Assembly: GCA_036374135.1 (NCBI GenBank)
Contig: DASUUK010000065.1
Location: 1-64,000, forward strand
Length of the DNA: 64,000 nucleotides
DNA from: Euzebyales bacterium
GTDB lineage: Bacteria > Actinomycetota > Nitriliruptoria > Euzebyales > JAHELV01
Reading direction: 5' to 3'
Part shown: in pieces, positions 1-6,437 of the stretch
Numbering within the stretch: position 1 is the stretch's first letter
Layout of the letters: each line of letters opens with the position of its first letter
Translations under genes and position numbers: made by a program
The notes under the pieces: model-generated
The model's database searches: none
What the model was told of the DNA's origin: nothing
Seen by the model: the letters and a program-made list of their open reading frames with translations, nothing else

Positions 1-273
1 CTCGGCCGTCAGCCACTTGGTGAACTGCTGCAGCGACCGGTACCGGAACGCCACCGTTGCCGGCTTCCACCGGGACGCTTGGTCGGCGAGGTAGTCCTCG
101 ATCAACGCCCGATTCAGCTCGGCGTGACCGTGCTTCCGCGCGAACGCGGCCAGCTCCTGGGCGCTGTCGGTGTAGGTCTCGACCGTCCGCGGCGAGCGGT
201 TGCGCGCCCGCAGACTGCGCGACCACTGCCGCAGCAACAATGCCAGCACGTCCGGTTCGAACAGGTCGCTCAT
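1..273 (-). CDS. Tyrosine recombinase/integrase, N-terminal part (cut by window edge)
   Basis: The 91 visible residues start at an ATG (273-271) preceded by a purine-rich GAAGGGGG ribosome-binding site about 10 bases upstream. They match the SAM-like, DNA-binding N-terminal domain of phage-type integrases: an RNRSPRTVETYT motif near residues 24-35, then ALIEDYLADQ and a helix ending QQFTKWLTAE. The catalytic domain (R-H-R-Y) lies outside the window, so activity cannot be judged. The gene starts 138 bases downstream of the tRNA-Phe 3' end and reads away from it, the usual arrangement of an island inserted in a tRNA gene. A resident Xer-type recombinase is the alternative. Confidence 0.8.
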   Translation of the reverse strand, partial: MSDLFEPDVLALLLRQWSRSLRARNRSPRTVETYTDSAQELAAFARKHGHAELNRALIEDYLADQASRWKPATVAFRYRSLQQFTKWLTAE

Positions 274-394
274 GGCCGTCAGCCCCCTTCGGCGGCCCGG
301 TCCGCGGGGTCACCCGTGGATCCGAGGCGTCGAAGTTATGCGCTGAGCGAGCGGTGTGCTCGATCGACCGAGGCGGTTCTGTGGATAAACCTGC

Positions 395-424
395 TGGTCA
401 GAGGCGGTTTGTGGTCAGGGGCGG
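395..424. repeat. Short direct repeat of the tRNA-Phe 3' end
   Basis: TGGTCAGAGGCGG (395-407) is repeated as TGGTCAGGGGCGG (412-424). The second copy is the acceptor-stem/discriminator end of tRNA-Phe, and 12 of 13 bases agree. It lies between the tRNA and the integrase start, where an attachment-site remnant would be expected. The match is short and could be chance. Confidence 0.4.
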
Positions 425-484
425 GGTCGAACCGCCGACCTCACGATTTTCAGTCGCGCGCTCTACCAACTGAGCTACCTGACC
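412..484 (-). tRNA. tRNA-Phe (GAA)
   Basis: The minus strand folds as a 73-nt cloverleaf. The acceptor stem GGTCAGG (484-478) pairs with CCTGACC (419-413), the discriminator is A, and the T-loop reads GGTTCGACCCC. The anticodon loop CUGAAAA gives anticodon GAA, with stem CGCGA/TCGTG containing one G-U pair. No CCA is encoded. It is the last of three tRNA genes on this strand and the nearest to the integrase. Confidence 0.95.
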
Positions 485-537
485 GGGCGCCGTCCCTTCG
501 GGAACGACAACGGCCGGGGGTGACCGGCCGTCGTGGG

Positions 538-612
538 CGGAGCTGACGGGATTTGAACCCGCGACCTTCACCTTGACAGGGTGACGAGCACTCCTAACTG
601 CTCCACAGCTCC
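538..612 (-). tRNA. tRNA-Asp (GTC)
   Basis: A 75-nt minus-strand cloverleaf with acceptor stem GGAGCTG/CAGCTCC and a G discriminator, as is usual for tRNA-Asp. The anticodon stem TCACC/GGTGA encloses the loop CUGUCAA, giving anticodon GUC. The T-arm reads GGGTTCAAATCCC. It is the middle gene of the Lys-Asp-Phe cluster. Confidence 0.95.
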
Positions 613-632
613 ATGCAATTGTCCTCAAAGAG

Positions 633-704
633 TAGGCCGTGCAGGACTCGAACCCGCTCCGCCGGATTAAAAGTCCGGAGCTCTACCCGTTGAGCTAACG
701 GCCC
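633..704 (-). tRNA. tRNA-Lys (TTT)
   Basis: A 72-nt minus-strand cloverleaf. The acceptor stem GGGCCGT pairs with ACGGCCT with a G-U first pair, and the discriminator is A. The anticodon stem CCGGA/TCCGG holds the loop CUUUUAA, giving anticodon UUU. The T-arm is GGGTTCGAGTCC. It is first in the cluster, only 20 bases upstream of tRNA-Asp, so the two are probably cotranscribed. Confidence 0.95.
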
Positions 705-845
705 GTGTTGCAGCCACGCGGCAAGCGACCGTCGCCGTGGGAGTGTAGCCGTCCCGCACGCCGCATGCGAGTCGGCCGCGAACTGCCTGCCGGGACGCCC
801 GATCGACAAACGTGTTCGCCCCGCCTGACGTTACGCTTCGCCACC

Positions 846-1826
846 ATGCTGCGCATCGAGTCACGCACCGTACTGGACCGCGAGGTTCTCGACGAGATCC
901 TCGACCTGATCGAGGCGACGACCCGCATCGAGGGCCACCGGCCCGTGGGCGAGCACAAGTACTCGCACCTCAAGGTCGGGGCCACGGGCTGGCTCGGCGT
1001 GCTCGCCCACGACGATGGCCGCCTCATAGGCTACGTGCACACCCGCTGGGGCCACCCGGGCCAACGCCCGCGCGTCGCGGTCGAGGTGGTGGTGCATCCC
1101 GACGAACGTGAGGGCGGAACGGTCGCGACCGCGCTGCTCGACGAGACACGCGCCGCCATCGCCCGCGCCGGCGGCGGCTGGGTGTTCCTGTGGGTCCACC
1201 GTGTGGAGCAGGCCGACCAGACGCTCGCGTTCGAACTCGGGTACGACATCCAGCGCGAGTTGGCGTTCATGGCACGCCGGCTCGACGACCCCCCGCAGCG
1301 ACCGACCCACCCGGACGGCATCGACGTGCGCCCCTACCGTGGCCCCCGCGACGACGACCCCTTCCTGGCCGTCAACAACGCGGCGTTCGAGGGACACCCG
1401 GAGAACGGCGGGTGGACGCGGGAGGACTTCGCCGAGCGGCGGCAACGCGACTGGTTCGAGCCCGACGACCTGCTGATGGCGTGGCGGGGCGACGACCTGG
1501 TCGGCTTCCATTGGACCAAGTGGCACGGCCACGAGTCCGACGAGGTGCCTGCGCACGAGCCCGTCGGCGAGGTGTACGTGCTCGCCGTCGATCCGTCGGC
1601 ACAGGGACAGGGCCTGGGGCGCAGCCTGCTGGACGCCGGCGTGGCGCACCTGTACGACCGCGGGTGCCGGCAGGCGATCCTGTACGTCGACTGCGCGAGC
1701 ACGACTGCCGTGCGCCTGTACGAGTCCGCGGGCTTCGCCCACGAGTACCTCGACGTGTGCTACGAGCAGTGGATCGATTCCGCCGTCGACGGGGCGACCC
1801 GGGACCTCCTGCGCCCCGCCTACTGA
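846..1826 (+). CDS. mshD: Mycothiol synthase MshD (tandem GNAT acetyltransferase)
   Basis: A 326-residue protein, the usual MshD length, with two GNAT domains. It acetylates Cys-GlcN-Ins with acetyl-CoA, the last step of mycothiol synthesis in the cytoplasm. The C-terminal domain (about 155-310) has the acetyl-CoA loop QGQGLG after GEVYVLAVDPSA, the MshD motif NNAAFEGHPENGGWT and the closing LYESAGF motif. The N-terminal domain is more divergent, as is known for the family. ATG 846 was chosen over an upstream in-frame ATG at 705 because homology begins there and 705 lies next to the tRNA-Lys. Its 3' end overlaps the convergent gene by 7 bases. glnR two genes away matches mycobacterial gene order. 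Confidence 0.93.
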   Translation: MLRIESRTVLDREVLDEILDLIEATTRIEGHRPVGEHKYSHLKVGATGWLGVLAHDDGRLIGYVHTRWGHPGQRPRVAVEVVVHPDEREGGTVATALLDETRAAIARAGGGWVFLWVHRVEQADQTLAFELGYDIQRELAFMARRLDDPPQRPTHPDGIDVRPYRGPRDDDPFLAVNNAAFEGHPENGGWTREDFAERRQRDWFEPDDLLMAWRGDDLVGFHWTKWHGHESDEVPAHEPVGEVYVLAVDPSAQGQGLGRSLLDAGVAHLYDRGCRQAILYVDCASTTAVRLYESAGFAHEYLDVCYEQWIDSAVDGATRDLLRPAY

Positions 1827-2176
1827 CCGGCTCGGCGGGCGTCCAACCGCTGGAGCAGTTCGTGGGCGGCGAGCTCGACGTCCTTGTGGTCCCACTCGGC
1901 AGCGCGGTAGCGGCAGGCGATCAGGCCGGACCGGTGCACACGGCGGTAGTCGCCGAACACGAACGCGTAGCGGCCCTTGGTCTCGTCGGTCGCGCCGACG
2001 GTGAGGCCGAGGTGCCACGCGCCGTACCCGTCCCACCCGTGGCGTTCGAGCATGGCGTTGCCGGCCTCGGCGTCAGGTTGGACGTCGCCCCAGTTGCTGG
2101 ACACGACGTACTGACCGGCGTCGATCATCTGCTCGGCCTTCGCGACGCCGGCGGGGTTGACTTCGTAGGTGGCCAC
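1820..2176 (-). CDS. Conserved hypothetical protein
   Basis: A 118-residue soluble protein starting at GTG 2176. It resembles a small actinobacterial family of unknown role, with the segments NWGDVQPDAEAGN, WHLGLTVGATDETKGRYAF and YRAAEWDHKDVE. It has no signal peptide, membrane segment or cysteine. It follows glnR on the same strand with a 5-base gap, so it is probably cotranscribed with it. It overlaps mshD tail to tail. I recognise the family by its conserved segments but know of no function. Confidence 0.75.
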   Translation of the reverse strand: MATYEVNPAGVAKAEQMIDAGQYVVSSNWGDVQPDAEAGNAMLERHGWDGYGAWHLGLTVGATDETKGRYAFVFGDYRRVHRSGLIACRYRAAEWDHKDVELAAHELLQRLDARRAGQ

Positions 2177-2181
2177 CGGCG

Positions 2182-2853
2182 CTACTCGTCAGCCTTCGGG
2201 GCGGCGGGATCGAGCTTGTACCCGACACCGCGGACGGTGCCGATCAGCTGCTCGTACTCGGTCCCGAGTTTGGCGCGCAGGCGACGGATGTGGACGTCGA
2301 CCGTGCGGGTGCCACCGAAGTAGTCGTAGCCCCAGACCTCCTGCAGCAACTGCGACCGCGTGAACACCCGCCCCGGGTTGTTCGCCAGGTACTTCAGCAA
2401 CTCGAACTCGCGGAACGTCAGGTCGAGCGGCTTGCCGCGCAGGCGCACGACGTACGTCTCCTCGTCGATCGACAGGTCGCCGATGCGCGCCCGCGACGAG
2501 CGGGCGCTGCGCGCCGTCTCGGCGAGCAGGCGCAACCGTGTCTCCAGCTCTGCGGGCCGTGCGCGGGGGAGCAACCAGTCGTCGAAGCCCCATGTGCCCT
2601 TGATCGCCGCGAGACTGCCGTCGTCAACGACGACCAGCACCGGGCGCGACCGGTCCGCAGCGGCGATCGACCGGCACGTGCTCGACGCGGCGCCCAGGTC
2701 GTCGGTCGCGTCGACGATGATCAGGTCCCAGTCCGCGGCCTCGCCCGCCTCGCGCGGGTGGAGCGGGGCGACGGACACGCTGTGATCGAGGAACTCCAAC
2801 GCGGGCAACAGCGTCTTCGCACTGTCGCCATCGGAGAGAATGAGCAGTCTCAC
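2182..2853 (-). CDS. glnR: GlnR-type OmpR-family transcriptional regulator
   Basis: A 223-residue atypical response regulator. The receiver-like domain (1-105) keeps an aspartate in IIVDATDD (D48) but little else of a phosphorylation pocket, as in GlnR orphan regulators. The C-terminal winged helix (about 125-215) is very close to GlnR/PhoP types: LTFREFELLKYLANNPGR, QLLQEVWGYDYFGG, RTVDVHIRRLRAKLG. GlnR controls nitrogen assimilation in actinomycetes. No sensor kinase is adjacent. The start is GTG 2853. Pairing with mshD supports the call over PhoP or MtrA. Confidence 0.88.
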   Translation of the reverse strand: MRLLILSDGDSAKTLLPALEFLDHSVSVAPLHPREAGEAADWDLIIVDATDDLGAASSTCRSIAAADRSRPVLVVVDDGSLAAIKGTWGFDDWLLPRARPAELETRLRLLAETARSARSSRARIGDLSIDEETYVVRLRGKPLDLTFREFELLKYLANNPGRVFTRSQLLQEVWGYDYFGGTRTVDVHIRRLRAKLGTEYEQLIGTVRGVGYKLDPAAPKADE

Positions 2854-3070
2854 TGCCCGTCGCTTCCGTCCACTGACCGCCGCCTACAGCCACCGTGTCT
2901 GTCACCGGGGTCGCCGCGGGCGACGACATCCGACCGACCGACGCACACCTCCGGCACGTCGGTCCAACGCAGTGAACGGTAGCACCCCGGCCGGCGGCAT
3001 CGCCCGCCGCGGTCGGCCGGAACGCCGACGGGCTACGCTGCCCATGGGCAGGTGATGCGAAAGGTCGTTC

Positions 3071-4102
3071 GTGGCGGTCACGGTGCGGTTGTTCGCTGCG
3101 CTGCGTGACGCGGCCGGGACCGCGCAGGTCCAGGTTCCGCCCGACACGGTTCCCGTGATCGTCGCCGGCCTGTGTGACCGCTTCGGTGAGCCGTTCGCCA
3201 CCCGGGTGACCGTCGCGTCCGGCGTGCTCGACGGGTCCCGGGTTGCGCTCGACGACGCCGTCGACGTGCCGGACGGCGCCGAGTTGGCACTGCTCCCGCC
3301 GTTCAGTGGCGGCTCGGCCGTGAGCGCGACCCGACGACGTGGCCACCTGCTGCTGCTCGGCGGGTCGGTGCTCGTGCCGGCCATGCTGGCACTCGGTGCC
3401 GTCGCCGGTCGCTGGGTGTTGGGCCTCGCGGTCCTGGTCGTGGCGGTCTGCAGCCTCGTCGATCTGCACGGTGCGTTGGGTGCCACGAGTGTGCGCACCG
3501 TCCTGCCCGCCGCCGTCCTGCTGGGGACGACGCCGGTCGCGCTTCTGACGGTCACGCCTGGCATCAGCATCGTCTGGACGGGCGCCACGCTGGCCGTCGG
3601 CGTGATGCTGACCTTCCTGCTCGCGTTCGCGTCGTCCCGGCGTCACGAAACGGCGGCGGTGGTCGGCTCGACGATGTTCGCCGGCCTCATCGTCGGCGTG
3701 GGCGCCGCGTCCCTGGTCGCGCTGTACGACCTGCTCGGCACGGCTGCCACAGTGGCCACGCTGGTGGTGATCGGGGTTACCGACGTCGCGGTGATCGCGA
3801 CGAGCAGCCCGTCGGCGGGCGACCGCGACCGCTACCGCATCATCGTGGCCGCAGCAGCCGCGGTGGCAGGCGGCGCCACCATGTACGCCGTCGGCATACC
3901 GGACCCGCCGGCGCCGACGCTGACGACAGGGCTGGCGTTGGCCGCCGTGTTCGCAGCACTGCTCGGTGCCCGCCTGCGCCATGTGCTCCGGACGGATGAG
4001 CACGGGACACGGACGGCGGACGCGTTGCTGTTCGGTACCGCCGACGCCGTGCTGCTGGGTGCCCCGTTGGCGGTGTTGTGGCTGCAGATGCTGGCCACCT
4101 GA
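3071..4102 (+). CDS. MoaD/ThiS-like ubiquitin-fold domain fused to a multi-span membrane domain
   Basis: A 343-residue protein from GTG 3071. Residues 1-81 look like a MoaD/ThiS sulfur-carrier fold: VTVRLFAALRDAAG at the start and ELALLPPFSGG at residues 71-81, ending in the diglycine that is normally the free C-terminus. Here the diglycine is followed by about 260 residues with roughly eight hydrophobic segments and an Arg-rich linker (ATRRR). The protein therefore cannot act as a standard carrier unless it is cut after Gly81. The membrane part loosely resembles small cytidylyltransferase-like membrane proteins, but I do not recognise it. It is divergent from glnR across about 215 bases. Confidence 0.75.
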   Translation: MAVTVRLFAALRDAAGTAQVQVPPDTVPVIVAGLCDRFGEPFATRVTVASGVLDGSRVALDDAVDVPDGAELALLPPFSGGSAVSATRRRGHLLLLGGSVLVPAMLALGAVAGRWVLGLAVLVVAVCSLVDLHGALGATSVRTVLPAAVLLGTTPVALLTVTPGISIVWTGATLAVGVMLTFLLAFASSRRHETAAVVGSTMFAGLIVGVGAASLVALYDLLGTAATVATLVVIGVTDVAVIATSSPSAGDRDRYRIIVAAAAAVAGGATMYAVGIPDPPAPTLTTGLALAAVFAALLGARLRHVLRTDEHGTRTADALLFGTADAVLLGAPLAVLWLQMLAT

Positions 4103-4258
4103 CAAGTGTTTACTGTGAAATATCCCCCCGGCTGGGCCGGTGTGGCCGAGGCTGCTTGTCAATACGGTAGAAAGCAGACATGCACGTCGTCCACTCACCG
4201 CACCCGATGGAACCCGTCGACAGTGACGTGGTCACATCGCGCGGCTTCCGACCCACCT

Positions 4259-5296
4259 GTGGATGACGGCAGCGAGCGGACCCAGCTGACCGCTGACCGC
4301 TGGGTCCGCCGCACCGCCGATGTCAGCACCCGTCGCGCGCTGCGCAGTACGACGCGCGCCAGCATCTACGAGCACCTTCGTCGCGTCGGCGAGGGACAGA
4401 CGGTCCGTGACATCGCCGGCGCCTTCGAACTGCACCCCAACGTCGCGCGCACGCACCTGGAGACCCTCGCCGACGCGGGCCTGGTGGTCGTCAGCAGCCG
4501 CAAGCACCCGGGCGGCGGGCGCCCGGCCAAGCTCTACCTCGCGCGCCCGGAGGCGGCGGCTGACGAGGTCCGCGTCGACCCGGCCGCGGACGCCACGCGG
4601 ACGCCGTCCAACCTGCTTCGGCTGCTGGGCGAGGTCATCGTCAACGGCAACGGCGGCGCGCACGGCAGCGGGCGGCTCGAGGCGGTGCGGCAGGCCGCCA
4701 CGCGGGAGGGCGGACGCCTGGCGGAGCAGCACGCCGAGCCGGTCGAGTCGCTGGCCGAGGCCGTCGAGGCCGTGGCACGCATCCTGCGCTCCGGCGGTTA
4801 CCTCGTACACGTCCACAGGGCGGACGACGCCGGGTCACTGCTCAGTCGTCTCGGTGGTGCGCTCGATCCGCTGCGACCGGTGCGCGGAGGACTCGCCGGC
4901 GCGATCGAGTGGGGCCTGTTAAGCGGGGCCTTCTCCCGCGTCTGGCGCCAGGTCCAACTCTCACCCGTGGCCGATGTGGGCGACGGCGGCGGTCCCGGAT
5001 GGGCGGTCCGGCCGGCGGCGGCCGGACCGACGACCTCGCGGTTGATGGTGACGGTGGCGGGCAGGATCGATGCGCGGGGCGCACCCCGCGAAACCGGCGT
5101 CGTGCGCGCCATGCGGGCGATCACCGCCCTGGATCCCGGCTCCGTGCTGGAGGTGCTGGCCGGCGGGCCGGGCTCACCCGCGGCGTTCGCGCGGTGGGCC
5201 GATCGGGCCGGTCACGAGCTGATCGGCGTCGAACGAGCCGCCGACGATCAGGGGCGCCCGGCGATCCGGCTGCTGATCCGCAAGGGGCGCACATGA
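4259..5296 (+). CDS. Winged-helix regulator with C-terminal TusA-like domain
   Basis: About 345 residues. An ArsR/SufR-type winged helix occupies the first third: IYEHLRRVGEGQTVRDIAGA, LHPNVARTHLETLADAGLV and GGGRPAKLYL. The last 85 residues have the TusA layout, with strand, DARG turn, helix, then SVLEVLAG, FARWADRAGHEL and a terminal LLIRKGRT. The TusA cysteine motif CPxP is replaced by RETG, and the whole protein lacks cysteine. The start is uncertain: GTG 4259 is given, GTG 4223 is possible, and neither has a good ribosome-binding site. Its stop overlaps the next start (ATGA). It is likely a sensor/regulator of the following DsrE-like genes, possibly autoregulated. Confidence 0.75.
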   Translation: MDDGSERTQLTADRWVRRTADVSTRRALRSTTRASIYEHLRRVGEGQTVRDIAGAFELHPNVARTHLETLADAGLVVVSSRKHPGGGRPAKLYLARPEAAADEVRVDPAADATRTPSNLLRLLGEVIVNGNGGAHGSGRLEAVRQAATREGGRLAEQHAEPVESLAEAVEAVARILRSGGYLVHVHRADDAGSLLSRLGGALDPLRPVRGGLAGAIEWGLLSGAFSRVWRQVQLSPVADVGDGGGPGWAVRPAAAGPTTSRLMVTVAGRIDARGAPRETGVVRAMRAITALDPGSVLEVLAGGPGSPAAFARWADRAGHELIGVERAADDQGRPAIRLLIRKGRT

Positions 5297-5598
5297 CCGT
5301 GGCACTGTTGACATCGCAGCAACCCGCCGAGGCGCTGGCCCTCGGCTCCGGGTGGGCGCGCGACGGTGAGGACGTCGTGGTGGTGCTGCTCGACGCCGCC
5401 ACGATCGTGTTGCGACCCGGCCACGACGACGCTGCGAACCTGCGCGAGGCCACCGAGGCCGGCGTGCGCGTGTGGGCGCACGACCACGCGGCGGCCGAGC
5501 GCCTGATCGTTCCCGGTGACACCGAGGTCGAGCTCGTGGACCTCGAGGCCGTGGCACAGCTGGTCGGCGAACCCGAGACGAGGGCGCAGTGGTGGTGA
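5293..5598 (+). CDS. DsrE/DsrH-like protein 1, cysteine-free
   Basis: A 101-residue alpha/beta protein, second gene of a translationally coupled operon (ATG 5293 overlaps the previous stop). The fold pattern fits DsrE/F/H and TusBCD sulfur-relay proteins: a first strand TVALLTS, a VVVVLLDAATIVLRPGH loop, then AGVRVWAHDHAAAERL. In active DsrE proteins a cysteine follows the GVxVY strand; here a histidine stands in that region and the protein has no cysteine at all. It could be a structural subunit of a heteromeric complex with its two neighbours. Family assignment rests on fold pattern and context. Confidence 0.6.
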   Translation: MTVALLTSQQPAEALALGSGWARDGEDVVVVLLDAATIVLRPGHDDAANLREATEAGVRVWAHDHAAAERLIVPGDTEVELVDLEAVAQLVGEPETRAQWW

Positions 5599-5954
5599 GC
5601 CGTGCCATCACCGTCGTGCTGTCGTCGGCGACCAGCTCGGCGGCCGCCGCCACGGCGCTGCAGCTCGCCGATCGCCTGCTCGCCGCGGGGCACCGGGTCA
5701 TGATCTTCGCCCACGGCACCGCCGTCGATCTCGCGTTGGATGACGGCTCCATCGCCGACGCCGCCCGCGCGCTGGTGCGCCGCGGGGTGCACGGAGCGAC
5801 GCTGGACTGGGTGGTCGAGGCCGGCGCCACCGGGGGCCGCAAGATGGTGGACGGAGTGATCGTCGGCGACGAGGCGGATCTGTGGCGGTTCGTGCGCGCC
5901 GCCGACGTGGTGCTGGCTCCGGGAGGTGGACAGCCGTGGCGCGTCGTGTCGTGA
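5589..5954 (+). CDS. DsrE-like protein 2, cysteine-free
   Basis: A 121-residue protein starting at GTG 5589 (or GTG 5592), overlapping gene 1 by 10 bases. DsrE features are a beta strand ITVVLSSATSS, helix AATALQLADRLLAAGHRV, strand MIFAHGTAV, then GVHGATLDWVVEAGATGG and a final ADLWRFVRAADVVLAP. The last segment is typical of cytoplasmic DsrE-family members. No cysteine is present, so persulfide transfer in the classical way is not possible. It is predicted to pair with genes 1 and 3. Confidence 0.65.
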   Translation: MVVSRAITVVLSSATSSAAAATALQLADRLLAAGHRVMIFAHGTAVDLALDDGSIADAARALVRRGVHGATLDWVVEAGATGGRKMVDGVIVGDEADLWRFVRAADVVLAPGGGQPWRVVS

Positions 5955-6313
5955 GCATCCTCACTGCGGCGCCGGCCGCCATGTCCACCACCGACCCGGT
6001 GCTCGAGGCCAACATCTACGCCGTCGCCGAGGACGTGGACCTGACGGTCCTGCTGCGCGGTGTCGCGATCGAGTACGCGGCGCAGGGCGGGGACGCCCCC
6101 ACCGCGACGCTCGCGGGCCATGACCTGCCCAACAGCCGGTGCGCACGCGATCTGCGCGGCCTGCTCGAATCCGGCGTGCTGGTCTATGTCGACGCCGTCA
6201 GCGCCCGGCACCAGGGCCTGGACAGCACGGACCTCATCCCCGGCGTCAGCATCGCCGACGCCGACGAACAGTCCGCACTGCTGCGGACCGCGGACGCTGT
6301 GCTTCACTGGTAG
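5936..6313 (+). CDS. DsrE/TusC-like protein 3
   Basis: A 125-residue protein. GTG 5936 is chosen because GGAGG (5922-5926) sits 9 bases upstream, inside gene 2; an in-frame ATG at 5981 has no such signal. The pattern matches DsrF/TusC: VVSILTAAPA, then ANIYAVAEDVDLTVLLRGVAIEYA, and LLESGVLVYVDAVSARHQGL. The position of the DsrE cysteine after GVLVYV is an aspartate. The only cysteine is about 15 residues earlier (NSRCARDL). It is the last gene of the operon, followed by about 120 bases with no terminator that I could see. Confidence 0.65.
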   Translation: MARRVVSILTAAPAAMSTTDPVLEANIYAVAEDVDLTVLLRGVAIEYAAQGGDAPTATLAGHDLPNSRCARDLRGLLESGVLVYVDAVSARHQGLDSTDLIPGVSIADADEQSALLRTADAVLHW

Positions 6314-6437
6314 GCGCGCCGACGGCGCGATCGGCCCACCCGCGTCGATTCGGCGCTGACGAACGGGTCGGCTACAGTACACGGTCCGCTGTCGTCGGCC
6401 GTGGGTGGTGCTTCGATTTCCCATGGGAGCGGTTGGC

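Noticed and set aside
705-845. N-terminal extension of MshD from ATG 705
   Set aside because: It begins next to the tRNA-Lys gene, has Arg-rich noise sequence, and MshD homology starts at 846.
861-2036. 391-codon minus-strand frame opposite mshD
   Set aside because: Its composition (Arg/Val/His-rich) is that of an antisense shadow, and it also covers the convincing mshD frame.
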